The notes: generated by a model not told the origin, from the letters alone. A DNA stretch of 64,000 bases from Streblospio benedicti (GCA_019095985.1 CM032660.1:61002492-61066491); one strand, 5' to 3'; shown: positions 1-11,024, counted from the stretch's first letter. Made by a program: numbers and translations.

Positions 1-433
1 GACAGTCCTAAAATCACAAAACATAACGTCATCTATAGACACGTGTAAAATGACACAGAAAGTATTGGTACACCTCACAACACAAACATCATTTCGCCTG
101 CGTGTCGTTCATCAATCAGTAATCAAACACCAGGTTGTTGTGATTTTGTTTTATTTTATTTCTGTTATCCCCCCCCCCCCCAACAAGTTGCAGCAGTGAG
201 AGGCAATAACTGAATGACGTGGTTCTTAATTCGCTCACTTTTCCCGTTAAATAGCATTGGACGCCAAATATTGTGATTCAGGATACCAAACGAGACTTAG
301 TTGGCTAAACATATTTCTTTTCAAAAATGAAACAGGGTCTGACATGGAAAATGCGGCTTAATCGGTGTCTATACAGACTAGACTACGTATTTGATTGATG
401 ATCAGGACAGTGCGAATCGGGTCAGTCTTTGAA

Positions 434-553
434 ATTTATATATACAAAGTTCATCTTTCAAAACACAACATTTCTTACAGCAGCTGCTAGTGGCCGAAAC
501 TGTCAACAATGCAAGAAATATTGTGTTGTAAAAGAAGAACTTTGTACATAAAT
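434..553. repeat. Miniature element made of Penelope-like termini
   Basis: Arms 434-475 and 513-553 are imperfect inverted repeats. The centre GGCCGAAACTGTCAACAATG nearly matches the 3' end of the Penelope-like element at 30.5-30.6 kb (GCCGAAACTGTCAACGG). Nothing else is supported in bases 1-758 apart from a C-run at about 171-181. Confidence 0.6.
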
Positions 554-758
554 ATGCATTCCAAAACGATGAACACATTCACGGACATAGTCATTGAAAT
601 TGGTTATGCGTTGTTCATGTGCAGTATTGAAATACCAATTTAAAACTTAGACATCATAATGGCATTACAGAGATTCTCATGATAAAAGACTTCCTCCAAC
701 AGAATAAACAGAAAAATATTACAGTAAATCATTCAACAAGTTTTTACGAAAGGACTAC

Positions 759-940
759 CTTCCATTGCTGCTTGCACTCACCCGTGTATGCCTCAGGACA
801 GTCACAATAGTAGTCTTGACTTTCTGGACCAGGAACCACACATCTTCCCCCGTTAAGGCATTGGTTTAATTCATACCCACAGTAACGTATGGCTACAATA
901 GACCCATCAGTCATGAACATCTTACGATATATTTCACTTT
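759..940 (-). CDS. EGF-like domain exon
   Basis: It encodes 'YCGYELNQCLNGGRC' and 'YYCDCPEAYTGECKQQ', with the six-cysteine spacing of an EGF module. The acceptor is TTGTGTGTCAG and the donor GTAGTC. Phase is 1 to 0. The gene continues past the window start. Confidence 0.85.
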
Positions 941-995
941 CTGACACACAAAACGCATTAGAAATAACAGATCATTTTGAGTAATTGCAACTCAC

Positions 996-1091
996 GATGT
1001 TTGAAGAGATAAGTCGGTGGCTTCGAGGAGTACGATGGAGATCCATAAAACGTGAGGTGGCTCACCGCTCCATCCAAGAAGTGGTGATCTT
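996..1091 (-). CDS. Linker exon between FTP7 and EGF
   Basis: It encodes 'DHHFLDGAVSHLTFYGSPSY' then SSKPPTYLFKH. The acceptor is TTAGCTGCAG and the donor GTGAGT. Phase is 1 to 1. I do not recognise the domain. Confidence 0.65.
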
Positions 1092-1514
1092 CTGCAGCTA
1101 AAACAACACTGTTATTAACCAGACGTATTGGAATTAATGGACTTGAGTGTGTGTTGATTCTGTCTTCATGTCGATAGAGCTAAATCTCATGATACAACCC
1201 TATAGGTTTTAAGAAGGAATGCAACCACCCACGATAGAGCTTTTCATTCTGTCTTAATTGGAGGCCAGAGTGGCTGCCACTCCTGGGTTACCTTTGGGAC
1301 TTATTAGTAATAATAATATAATTCAAAAATGAAAGTATCTACACACCTATTAAAGTGCTTGATATATACAAATTATTAGCAAAGAATAATACGTAAAGCT
1401 CTATGAAGCAAGCCACCATGACCCAGACTTCAAAGCTATTTTTCAAAAGAACAATTAATCAGATCTACATGAGAATATTTAATCTCCAATGGCCAGGTGT
1501 TTGGAGCTCCCTAC

Positions 1515-1639
1515 CTACGCCGTAGACCTCCAGTTCGCAGAGCCTGAGGGGCTTTGGGCTGACCACGTACACGAATCTGCCCATCTGGCCGGGCTGGTCA
1601 CAGGCGATGCTCAACCGCTGACCAAAGATGCCATGGAAT
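1515..1639 (-). CDS. FTP module 7, C-half part 2
   Basis: It encodes 'GQRLSIACDQPGQMGRFVYV' then VSPKPLRLCELEVYG, a typical FTP end. The acceptor is GACATTGTCAG. The donor GTAGGG keeps phase 1. Phase is 2 to 1. Confidence 0.88.
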
Positions 1640-1802
1640 CTGACAATGTCATTTTTTTATCATGGCTTGTACCCGGTTTGGTTGAAGCGTTTTGTATGAT
1701 TTATCCAGGATGTTAGGATATATGAGCAAACAGCTTCTATCTAATAAGCTCTTTCATGTTCGTAATAAAAACACTTTAGGCGTAGATATTATTTTGACTT
1801 AC

Positions 1803-1890
1803 CTATGGCAGGAATTGAGTTTTATCTCATCCACATTTGTAAGCTCCATCTTGGTTTTAGTCACGCTGAATGTCAACTCTGTTTTTGGAT
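1803..1890 (-). CDS. FTP module 7, C-half part 1
   Basis: It encodes 'PKTELTFSVTKTKMELTNVD' and EIKLNSCH. The donor is GTAAGT. Phase 1 to 2 is the same as in FTP2 C-half part 1. Confidence 0.7.
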
Positions 1891-2104
1891 CTTATGAAGA
1901 AAAAACACTCATCAGCAAATAGTAATAATGATAATCAAACGGCATGTACTTGTGAAAGTAGGATATAGTTATACCTACCTCCTCCCAACAACCTTCAAGT
2001 TTTTTTACTACTATTTAGCATTCCCCTTTGAGAAGTTGTCAGTATTTTATACAGTGTAGTTTAACATAAAGGGGTAAACTAGAGTGTAGAACTGGCGGCC
2101 TTAC

Positions 2105-2172
2105 CTCTAAAACAGTGGCGCCGTACCATGTAGCGGTCATACTGCATGTGAGTCTTTGGGGGAACGTATCCT
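2105..2172 (-). CDS. PAN/apple-like module, exon b
   Basis: It encodes 'GYVPPKTHMQYDRYMVRRHC' then FR, closing the PAN-like unit with a cysteine. The acceptor is TTTACTGTACAG and the donor GTAAGG. Phase 2 to 1 makes the two-exon unit a symmetric 1-1 module. Confidence 0.65.
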
Positions 2173-2539
2173 CTGTACAGTAAACAGCTAACCACCATGC
2201 ACATAAAAAGCAGAGTTGTCTGGTTATATCTCCAAAAAATCTAATGTTTACTAATAATGTGTAGTTGTTTTAGAATACTTAATGAAACATGTCATGAATA
2301 TTTGAAAGTTAGTGATAGTAGTACGGGATAGGAAGGATGCTGTGGAATGCAGACTGTTAGAAAGTATTGTAGGAAGTGAAATGCTATCAGCAAATGGACT
2401 GTATTGGAAATATGCTCTCGAAAAAAACATGTGCATTACGGGCTGATGAAATATAACTGTAAAATCCTTACGCATGCTCTCCTCACCCCCTCCCAAATCA
2501 CACCTCAGCCCCCATCCTGCCATATTGATGAGTACGTAC

Positions 2540-2699
2540 AAGTTTAGGCGTTTGTGGTGGTCAAAGCCTGGGCAGCGTGGGTGGAGCTGGCAGCGGTTAG
2601 AGCAGCGCCTGAAGCCAGCCACCAGGAAGAGTGTCTGCCCGGCACGGGAGGGGTCGCCCTCCCCGCCCTTCCTCGTCGTGAAGTTGATAGAGTAGCAGC
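2540..2699 (-). CDS. PAN/apple-like module, exon a
   Basis: It encodes 'CYSINFTTRKGGEGDPSRAG' and 'RRCSNRCQLHPRCPGFDHHK' then RLN. The C-x3-C-x4-[PR]-C-x-G-F spacing resembles PAN/apple domains. The acceptor is TTGTGCCAG and the donor GTACGT. Phase is 1 to 2. Confidence 0.65.
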
Positions 2700-2915
2700 C
2701 TGGCACAAACACAATCACACAGTCAGCAGCCTGGCACACACACACAATCACACAGTCAGCAGCCTGACACACACACAACCACACAGTCAGCAGCCTGACA
2801 CACACACAACCACACAGTCAGCAGCCTGACACACACACACAACCACACAGTCAGCAGCCTGACACACACACAACCACACAGTCAGCAGCCTGACACATAC
2901 ACAACCACACAGTCA
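2695..2915. repeat. Seven-copy 31/33-bp minisatellite over a splice acceptor
   Basis: Seven copies of GCAGCCTG-ACACACACAC-(A/C)-CCACACAGTCA-type units lie in tandem (31, 33, 31, 31, 33, 31 and 31 bases). Read on the gene's strand each unit carries TG-rich sequence ending in CAG|GCTGC, which is the acceptor of the PAN-like exon. The array starts at that acceptor and runs upstream into the intron. Confidence 0.9.
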
Positions 2916-3324
2916 TATAGCAAACATGACGTGATTGAAGATTTGCCCTAAATCTTTGGTATGAATTGTGAACTGCCTGTATTAAGTGTGTCTATTATTG
3001 ATCTCTTCAGCATTTTCAAGTAATTCAATCTAACATAAGTGACTTCATTACTATATCCAGGTCACCCCATGTGCCGAAGCTGCAGCACTATACTGTGAAT
3101 ATATACTATTTTCAAAGCAAATAAAATCATGCTAGGCTATATTTGAAACACACATTTACGTTGACGTCGTAGCTGGTTTTAGAACATTTATTATTGCAAG
3201 AAAAACACGTAAGTATGAACATGAAACCCAAGCTTTCGTTGGGGGTGAATGCTTGAGAACCTTGCACACGTGTATGAAACACTGGTGTTTGCTTGTTTAC
3301 CAGTTGTTTGTCTGTTGCACTTAC

Positions 3325-3434
3325 GTTTACGTCGTGGTTGATTGTAGAGAGTGATGTACTCCACCATGACCAGCTCATGGAGGTCCAACTCGAGAACCGC
3401 TTCCTGCATAGTTACACCAACACCCACACAGGCC
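3325..3434 (-). CDS. FTP module 7, WW-type exon
   Basis: It encodes 'EAVLELDLHELVMVEYITLY', equivalent to the WW-V-D-L-G segment but with both tryptophans replaced. The acceptor TTTCCTACTGACAG and donor GTAAGT are strong. Phase is 2 to 1. Confidence 0.8.
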
Positions 3435-3639
3435 CTGTCAGTAGGAAAGATCTACACTGTATCTTATGGATGATATAAGATTTATAGCCACATATTGGCT
3501 ATATCTGAAATATATACTGTAACCCAGTTATTCTGACGGGGCCTAAAGACCTCCCCCTTGGCTGTATTTTTGGCTTGTTGTCTACGGGTCAGCTGAGTGC
3601 CCAATGACGAAAACGCAACATCTTAAGGGGACTGTGAAC

Positions 3640-3965
3640 TCTTTAAGGGAAAAATATTCTATTTTCAGCTTTTTAATATTTATTATACTGTAAAGTGTGA
3701 AGAACAACATGTTTTGAAATGAACCTTTTATCTTCAATAGTTTTCCCATTACAACCCATTTCGTGAAGACCAACCCGGAGTGAAAAACAATGACTCATTC
3801 TTTGCAGGCTTATAAGGTTATATGGGCTAAAAATTCAATTTTTACATTTTCAATGTTTTGTATGCTATAAATGATAAAGAACAACATCCTTTTAAAATTA
3901 ACCTTTTATCATCAATAGTTTTTCTTATATGATACATTTTATAGGCAGCAACTACAATCAAAGTA
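3640..3965. repeat. Degenerate tandem duplication (about 180 bp)
   Basis: Two adjacent copies share 'AGAACAACAT', 'CCTTTTATC(T/A)TCAATAG' and flanking AT-rich sequence. The rest of 3966-5400 is AT-rich intron without features I can support. Confidence 0.45.
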
Positions 3966-5480
3966 TATTGATTGGCCATGTTTAAAGCCCATTTTCTCAA
4001 AACTAAGTTTGCATAGTGGATTAATTTTTCTTTTTATATTTCTCTCTAACCGTGAAATCAAATTTTCAAAAACGTGTATATATTTGAAGATATATGCATT
4101 CTGAAGAAAACCTTACTAGGGATTTTGATTTTTTTTATTTCGCTGATGAATTATGAACGTTTTTGAATTGATTTGCCAGAAAATTTGGAAAATAAGTGGT
4201 TTTAAAACTTAAAATGTATGAAAAATGAAAAATAGGAAATATATAAAAAAATTGAGGCAAGGTTTTCTAGATAAATATACATATTTTGTAACTGAATAGT
4301 GATTTTGGTCATGTTGATGTTTTACTATCAGTTATATGCTTCACAGACAAAGTTGTAAATTTTTCACTAATTGCTTTATGAAAAAAATGTTCATCAATCT
4401 ATACAATTCAAAACATGTTGTGTCATTGATTAGATAATTATCTACAAAATAAGGGTGTTTGTAAGAATTTCAATAATTTGAGAAAATCAAATATGATAAT
4501 TTTTCAAGAAAAGAGTTCACAGGGCAGCGTGGAGCTGGTCCCAAAACCGCTGCAACTGCTCTGCCCAAACTGGGTTGGTGTTTGGCTTCCCATTTGGATC
4601 CATATCCGTATGTTTTGGTATGAATTATGGGTGGGAGGAATGATTTTGTTCGTTTCTTGAAAGCCATGGCAAATGATTTTATTGAATGGCAATGCCCATT
4701 GTATATGCAGTGTGAGGCTTGATGTTGATTTATCTTTCTTTTTCATGTATTTTCATTGGTTATCATGATCCAGAAGTACCCAATAACCCAGAGCGGGCTA
4801 TCACCCCTCTTGGAAGAGTGGTTATACTATGGGTATCATAATCCTACTCAGCCAAACTACTTTTCACATTCTAACCCACTTTCAAGATGTACCATTCAAA
4901 TTTGATAGTCACAATATCACCGATGTTAGTATGCATCAAGTTCTTTTAAATTGGGCTATTCTGATTTAGTCAATGTTCGATCTGGTACACACACTAAGTT
5001 GAGAATTATATATAAAGGTTGATATAGGGCAGACCTACAAAATATTTAGAACATCACACCATTCACCCTTGTTTCTACAATCACGATCTTCCATAGGGGG
5101 TCACGATGTATGCATATATTCTGGTGCCGACGGAGAGTATAAACAGTCCTTAACAAGAGATTGACGTGTTAATATTGCGCAATGGTAAGGTATTGGTAGG
5201 TGTACACCGTGTTAGCAATCTTACTGCATTCTTGCACGTGCAAGGGTACCAATAAGTCGGCATCATAACGCTAATGTAGTACACACCCAACTAAAAGCAA
5301 CCAGTATCACAACTAACTATATCAACGGGAGTTCAACATAGACGCTAAATTTCCAAGAGAAATATCATCAAGAGAGTCTTGTGCTGGTGACCAGCGAGCT
5401 CAGAATTGGACACATGACCTGCGGTAATATTAGTTAACGTGAGTAAGATAGTATTGTTGAAGTCCAGATTTGATTACACA

Positions 5481-6767
5481 ATGGACTTGCACCGGGCAGC
5501 CATACGATTTAGGCTTAAACTTCACGATCTTCATGAACATGATTCTCAATTGTCTATTGAAGACATTGAACATACAGCAGCGTATATAGATTTGAAATCT
5601 GCTGCTACACCAATAAGCATAGGAGTAAAAAATCTAGAGGGGCACTTACCCCTTCATATACTGTTGGACAAAGATAGAGTTTTTCAAGAAACCAATTCAG
5701 CTTTGAACAATTCAAGGTTGAATCTGGAGAGTGTAAGATTGCTAGCTACAGAAGAAACTGTTAACGTGGAAGATGATTGCAAAAGGACAAGTCTGCACAA
5801 GGCAGTGTCTTTGGGAAGGCTGGATATTGTAAAATTGCTGGTAGAAAAGGGGGCATCATGTAACGAGGATTCTGAAAAAGTAACACCGTTGTTAATAGCA
5901 GCCAGACGGGCAAGAATTGATCTGTTTCAAGCGATGTGCGATGAGAACACTCAGTTGGGTGAAGAAGAAGCAACAGAACTATTAAGAGAGGCAATAACCA
6001 GAAACCATAGTACTACAGAGGCTATGGTCGAACTTTTATTGAGCAAGGGAGCTAAAGTTGAAGACCGTAACATATTTACTCCACTAGAATTGTACTGTAA
6101 AAAGCGATGTGACAGGGCAGCTCTGTCAGAAAAGCTTTTAGATCGTCTTTTCCCAAAAACTTTACCAGAAATTTGGAAACTAAGAATGCTTTTGGATGTT
6201 TTGAAGTGGACGAAGCCATCTGTCGACATGAAGAAAATGCTGGAATGTCTTTTGTGGCATTTTAAGGACTTTCGGGCTTTTGATGTAATAATTCCTGTTG
6301 TCGGCGGTTGCTGCCAAGCGAATGGAGTGAGGTTATACCTCATGAAAGTAATGGAAATTGGACTGAGCTTGTATTTCTCCCGTGCCTTTTCTAAGCCGAA
6401 GCATGCGTCACTGTTTTTGGAAATTCTACTAGAATTACAAGTTCATTCTGACATACCAGCAACCGTTTTGCCACGCAGCCATCTGTTCAAAATTCCCAAT
6501 TATCTAAATAAACCCAATGCCCACTTTTCTCAGGAATTCCGCGATGATTTTAATGCTCTGCGTCAACAGACTTTGGCATTGACTTATAAAACAAAACCGC
6601 TAATGTCTCTCCAGGAAATAAGCTTTATAACAATCCGAAAGGTATTGTGGAAAGCTAACTGTTCCAGATCTGTGTTGGAGGAACGATTACCTAGGATTCT
6701 CCAACATGAATTATATTTCAAAAATTTTGCTCGAAAATTCTATGACAAGTGGGAATCAAGTAGTTAA
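5481..6767 (+). CDS. Intronless ankyrin-repeat protein with SOCS-box-like end (ASB-like)
   Basis: This 428-residue frame is complete; the open frame extends 42 bases upstream but without an ATG. Ankyrin repeats appear at 'KRTSLHKAVSLGRLDIVKLL' then VEKGA, followed by weaker repeats ('VTPLLIAARRARIDL', 'AMVELLLSKGAKVEDRNIF', 'TPLELYC'). The C-terminus 'SLQEISFITIRKVLWKANC' to 'LPRILQHELYF' fits a SOCS box, the module that recruits Elongin B/C and Cullin-5. The likely role is a substrate receptor of a ubiquitin ligase in the cytoplasm. A poly(A) signal follows at 6981. It is nested in, and antisense to, the lectin-like gene. The lack of introns suggests a retrocopy or a compact gene. Confidence 0.8.
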   Translation: MDLHRAAIRFRLKLHDLHEHDSQLSIEDIEHTAAYIDLKSAATPISIGVKNLEGHLPLHILLDKDRVFQETNSALNNSRLNLESVRLLATEETVNVEDDCKRTSLHKAVSLGRLDIVKLLVEKGASCNEDSEKVTPLLIAARRARIDLFQAMCDENTQLGEEEATELLREAITRNHSTTEAMVELLLSKGAKVEDRNIFTPLELYCKKRCDRAALSEKLLDRLFPKTLPEIWKLRMLLDVLKWTKPSVDMKKMLECLLWHFKDFRAFDVIIPVVGGCCQANGVRLYLMKVMEIGLSLYFSRAFSKPKHASLFLEILLELQVHSDIPATVLPRSHLFKIPNYLNKPNAHFSQEFRDDFNALRQQTLALTYKTKPLMSLQEISFITIRKVLWKANCSRSVLEERLPRILQHELYFKNFARKFYDKWESSS

Positions 6768-6980
6768 TTAATTGTGCATTTACGCTCTCGGATTATTAAC
6801 ATAGTATTAACATAGTAACATAGTTGAGTATGTTGATTTGTCATGAGGTATATTTTGAATCTATAAACTGACTTATGTATTAAAGTAATGAAGGTTTAGG
6901 TATTATGGTAAATATACATATTAACGATCGAGTAGACAAAAATTATGTAAATCTGTATAGGTGATAATGTGTAACGTGTA

Positions 6981-6986
6981 AATAAA
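6981..6986 (+). promoter_or_regulatory. Polyadenylation signal AATAAA
   Basis: A perfect AATAAA lies 214 bases after the stop codon of the ankyrin/SOCS-like gene, on the same strand, and is followed by T-rich sequence. Confidence 0.5.
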
Positions 6987-7175
6987 GTAAAATTGGCCAC
7001 TTTGTTTAATTCTTGTTTTAGTCTGTTGGTACCTATTTCAGAATGTAATCATCAGTCAAATACATTTTGATAAAACCACCTGCATTCAGTACATTAATAT
7101 ACTTGGATTTCTAGATGATCTTGCATACCATTCATAAACTTCTGTGTCTATATATCATATATATGTTGCGGTCTC

Positions 7176-7316
7176 GGGCAGATCAAAGTTTTTTAGAAAG
7201 GGGGTTGGGTGGGGGGATTTCATGGGTTTATACGCGCGATTGATGGCAAACATGGCAAAAACCATGGGAAAAGCGAGCTCCCCGCCCCCCCGGCCCTGGA
7301 TCTGCCTATGCCTGTT
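7176..7316 (-). repeat. Copy of a GGCAGATCC short-element family
   Basis: The block from 'GGGCAGATC' to 'CCCTGGATCTGCC' matches, in reverse, the copies at 18.38-18.55 and 56.02-56.20 kb ('TTTTTGGCATGT', 'CATACGAA'). Ends are inverted. The remaining DNA at 7317-8137 is AT-rich plus GTCCCGTGGC-type short repeats. Confidence 0.5.
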
Positions 7317-8137
7317 ATGCAGTTTTAAATGTTTTCCTAATATAATTGTACTTTTATCTTAATAATCTATTTATTTATGTTTTAAAGATATTATAGTCAA
7401 AATTATGATTGCAAAGAATTGAAAATAAATATAAAAATTATTAAATTAAAAGTACAATATTCGTGTAGTAATAAAGCAGCCGAAAATGTCCGACCCAAAT
7501 TTGAGGGGCAACTCATAATGAATGTTATTTATTCATTTACAGTCAGATGTAAGTTTCAAACACAATGAGGAGTTTGTATTGTTAAAGTAATTACTATCAT
7601 AATAATTAAAATTGAGTTTCACTTTCATTTTAATGCAAATGAGGACCAGCGATGAGAAATACAAGTAAATTTGCTAGTTTATTAACAAAATACGTTCAAT
7701 GTGAGCGCACATATGGACAATGATGGTGAATCACTCACAACTCACAAAGTTGATTCAAGAAACACACATGGGTATAATTAAATTACAAGTAATGTAGTCC
7801 ATAGTGTATTTTATTCAAGTTCTAGATTTTAAACATAATGTCATATGAATTGTCGAGATCTTCAAAAGAAGTTACAATATCAACATATCAAATAATATCA
7901 CAATATCAAGTAAGACGGAACGAACCACGGAACGGTACACATCGTACATAACGTCCCGTGGCGTCCCGTGAGTTCATTAATGATTATATTCATCGTTTTC
8001 TATGGTGGTTATCGTGTTTCGTGTTTTCAAGGGTGCTGACCATCAGACATAACGTCCCATGGCGTCCCGTTGTCGCAGAGAATGAATTTGAATGTTCGGC
8101 TATCACCGTTTTTTGTTGGGATGTACTTTGCCAAACA

Positions 8138-8518
8138 TTAAACCACAGAGCTACGTAAATACGAGCCTTGTGCACTGTCATATATGTCATTGACACCATC
8201 ATCACAGTGTAATGTGGATACCAGGATCCAATGTTGACCTTTGCCAAATGGATACGTGTTCACTATTTGGACAGCTGGTCCTTGCATGGGTTCTGCTCTC
8301 CTTGAACAGACGCTCAAGCAAGACTGCATGCCACTAATAGTGGGAAACTGACTTTTGCATACTGCCATGCAGTAGTCGATGTCATTCAACCAACCATCAT
8401 CATCCTCTCCATTTACGAGAGCACGTTCACGAACGTTGTCAGCGTTCCGCCAGCCGTCTCCGTCCCGGCGCCGTTCCGTCACGTGTTCCGTTCCGTCCCA
8501 TGTTTTAGTAGACGCCAT
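8138..8518 (-). pseudogene. Truncated Ulp1/C48-like protease remnant
   Basis: From an ATG at 8518 the frame includes 'DDGWLNDIDYCMAVCKSQFP', 'VQIVNTYPFGKGQHWILVST' and NDIYDSAQG. The W-L-N-D start, the H-W pair and the Y-D-S triplet recur in Ulp1-like (C48 cysteine protease) proteins that are scattered in invertebrate genomes and often linked with transposons. The half that should hold the catalytic cysteine is absent, so it is probably inactive. It lies in the large intron of the FTP gene, surrounded by GTCCCG-rich repeats. Confidence 0.5.
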
Positions 8519-8616
8519 TAAAAACAGAAAAGCTGTTTTGGACTGCGAATACATGTTCTTCTGGTTAAGAACCACGCAAACGTATAGTGTTTATTCGCTA
8601 GATGGCGGGTACTGAC

Positions 8617-8704
8617 CTGTGGTCACCGTCCACGGCCTGGTAGCTCGACGAACGGTCCTCTGATGCACTCACCCGAGCAGTCTTGTAGAGGGCCAGGTTT
8701 TTCA
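8617..8704 (-). CDS. FTP module 7, N-terminal exon
   Basis: It encodes 'KNLALYKTARVSASEDRSSS' then YQAVDGDH. It is 88 bases with phase 1 to 2. The acceptor is ACATTTCAG and the donor GTCAGT. The intron after it is over 5 kb and holds the nested ankyrin gene. Confidence 0.88.
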
Positions 8705-9092
8705 CTGAAATGTGGACAATGCAAACAACAGACACTTCTACTTACTTCGTAAGACCCAGCCATGAGAGCAGTGTTCACAGTCACACGGATGCATTGGACT
8801 TGCAAAGTTTCTTATATTAGGAATTTAGGAGCTGCCACGCCACATTATTACACATGCCTGTACTTTTATGTCATGATTTGCCACTTTAATTATAAGTCCC
8901 AACAGACCAGTAGACATCCAACTGCAGAGTCCATTTGAAGGCAGTGCATACTTACTTTTAAAAATTGAGAAAACTTGAGGTACCTATTTATTCATAAATT
9001 CAACTGGTCAAAGTTCGAATTGAGTGAGTAGTCCTACTGTTGAAGTTACGATTATATCAGGATCCTAGAAATAGAGTAGTCTAAAGACTCAC

Positions 9093-9326
9093 TGGGCGGG
9101 AAGACCTCCACCTCGGTGAGAACGAGTCTCCCCACATGGTGTATAGCCACCACCACATAGCGGCCTCCCCTGGTCAGCATCCGGCAGTCAGCCAGGCTGA
9201 CCGGCGGGACAGGGCCACCGTGTAGCGGGAGGCGGTCGCACAGTGACCGGCCCAGGTCTTGGTCAAGCCAGCTGGTCGGCTCAGTGGTCAGGTGAACGGA
9301 CGCGTTGTGCAGACGCATGGCAGCCT
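9093..9326 (-). CDS. FTP module 6, C-terminal exon
   Basis: It encodes 'AAMRLHNASVHLTTEP' and 'RGGRYVVVAIHHVGRLVLTE' then VEVFPP. The donor is GTGAGT. The acceptor CTCACCTTAAG follows a long pyrimidine tract and gives phase 1; a second AG two bases on would break phase. Confidence 0.88.
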
Positions 9327-9602
9327 CTTAAGGTGAGAGAGGAGAGGTCATAGTTTAGCAGTGTTATTTTCTTGATCATTATAGAAAAATCATAAATGAG
9401 GAAACATTTTGCTTTTTAACACTAGCACAATTTTATTGTTAACAGCCAGTGCAGCAGATCATAGTCTAACATTATAGCTAATTTTGCACGGTTTTTATGA
9501 AGTACTACAGCCTATTGTTGTTTTGGGATTATTTATTAATTCTATACGATAGAAATCTGTAGATTAAGAAACACTTGTGATCATAGTGGATCTGTTCCAT
9601 AC

Positions 9603-9742
9603 CTGCCTCCGTGCTGTACACCTTCACAATGTGGACGGCGGTAATGAGACCGAGGTCCACCGACCACCACGGCAAGTCAACCTCGTTCAGGCCTCGCACC
9701 GACTCGTATATCGTCTGGCCAAACCAGAATTTCATCATGTTC
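9603..9742 (-). CDS. FTP module 6, WW exon
   Basis: It encodes 'EVDLPWWSVDLGLITAVHIV'. The acceptor is AACTTTTGTCAG and the donor GTATGG. Phase is 2 to 1. Confidence 0.9.
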
Positions 9743-10137
9743 CTGACAAAAGTTATCATTATCTCCACTAAGAATCACCGAACCCGTCCGTATAGGGGGT
9801 ACCATGGTCCATTTATTATGGCCTGGTGGGTATGAAAAAATGAAACACTATGTTGAAAGACTCAGTCTCTATCGCATTAAAATTACAACTAATTTTCCGG
9901 CCCTTCCCTTGGTCATATAAGTGGTGGTTGCTAGCTTTTTTAAAATATTCCCTCGGGCATAATAAACGGTACCCCTTTTAGTAGGCTTTCTACTATTATA
10001 CCATTCCAATAAAAGTTTATATACAGCAACATGACCATTGAGTGAACTTGAACTACAAAAATGCATAATAGAGTTGCGTTCCAGAGAAGATAAATGAGCC
10101 AAAACTTCACAGATTAGATCTGCAAGTGCGGACGCAC

Positions 10138-10225
10138 CTGTTTCCATCCACGGCGACACCGGGGCCCCGGTTCGGGTAGGCTGTCCTGGTCATGTATGCT
10201 TTCTTGCCGTATGCTATGTTGCCGT
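10138..10225 (-). CDS. FTP module 6, N-terminal exon
   Basis: It encodes 'GNIAYGKKAYMTRTAYPNRG' then PGVAVDGN. It is 88 bases, phase 1 to 2. The acceptor is ACTGATTCCAG and the donor GTGCGT. Confidence 0.9.
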
Positions 10226-10449
10226 CTGGAATCAGTAAAACGTGTACTGTAGAATTAAGACAATATATAAATGCAGTACCTCAATACATACGACTATGGC
10301 AAGATCACCCAATGATACAAAACTACTATCATGCATTGGTCTACACTGGGTACAGACCTATAGAAGAAGAGCCAACTACAGGAAGCAGTGGTAGCTCCTT
10401 TGTTTTTAAAAAGACACATGTAGACATAGGTAGGTATCGCGCGAAATTG

Positions 10450-10590
10450 ACACACGTCTTAACTCAAATCAGACACGTGTAAACTAATTCAGTTGCGTGT
10501 GACATGTAACAAATATGACTCAAAAACCGCGCCAAAGTAGACACACGTGTACATTCACTACAGACACGTCTAAACCATACGTATATGACA
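10450..10590. repeat. Cluster of ACACGTGT/GACACACGT motifs
   Basis: Four related motifs (GACACACGTC, AGACACGTGT, AGACACACGTGT, AGACACGTCT) fall within 140 bases of intron. A similar motif occurs at the very start of the window. Function is unknown. Confidence 0.4.
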
Positions 10591-10624
10591 CACTTTTCCC
10601 GCCATAGGTAGGCAGAGCACTCAC

Positions 10625-10864
10625 CACTGAACACCTTGACCTCCTCAAGGGCCAGCGAGTGGCCTCGGCCCTGCCGCGACACGACCACGTGCCTGCCGCG
10701 GGTCCATGCCGCGCACGTTGCGATGTGCACGTCGCGATATCGCGACGTGAAGGTGAACTCGCTACAGAGGGCATGGGCCGGGAGGGCCGGGCGCTCCATG
10801 GAGCCCTGCAGCGGGTCCGTGGTCAGCACGTACACGTACACCTGGCCAGAGCTTTGGAGGACCT
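10625..10864 (-). CDS. FTP module 5, C-terminal exon
   Basis: It encodes 'SSGQVYVYVLTTDPLQGS' to 'TRGRHVVVSRQGRGHSLALE' then EVKVFSG. The donor is GTGAGT. The acceptor CCCTGAACAG has a weak pyrimidine tract but restores phase 1. Confidence 0.85.
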
Positions 10865-11024
10865 CTGTTCAGGGGGAATTATACACTGCAGTATATAATA
10901 GGTGTAACCCACATGATGTAATGTTATGTACCCTTTAATATTTGTTATGTATATCTCATTTGATACCCGGTGGCCATACCGGTCGATGAGTATGTTCCCC
11001 CGAGCGACCCACCTTCCCCCTCCC

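Noticed and set aside
2474-2829. Plus-strand open frames over the PAN-like exon and minisatellite
   Set aside because: They are shadows of the minus-strand exon and of the repeat.
10192-10482. 96-residue plus-strand open frame in an intron
   Set aside because: It overlaps a clear minus-strand FTP exon, has no recognisable domain and no splice or poly(A) context.
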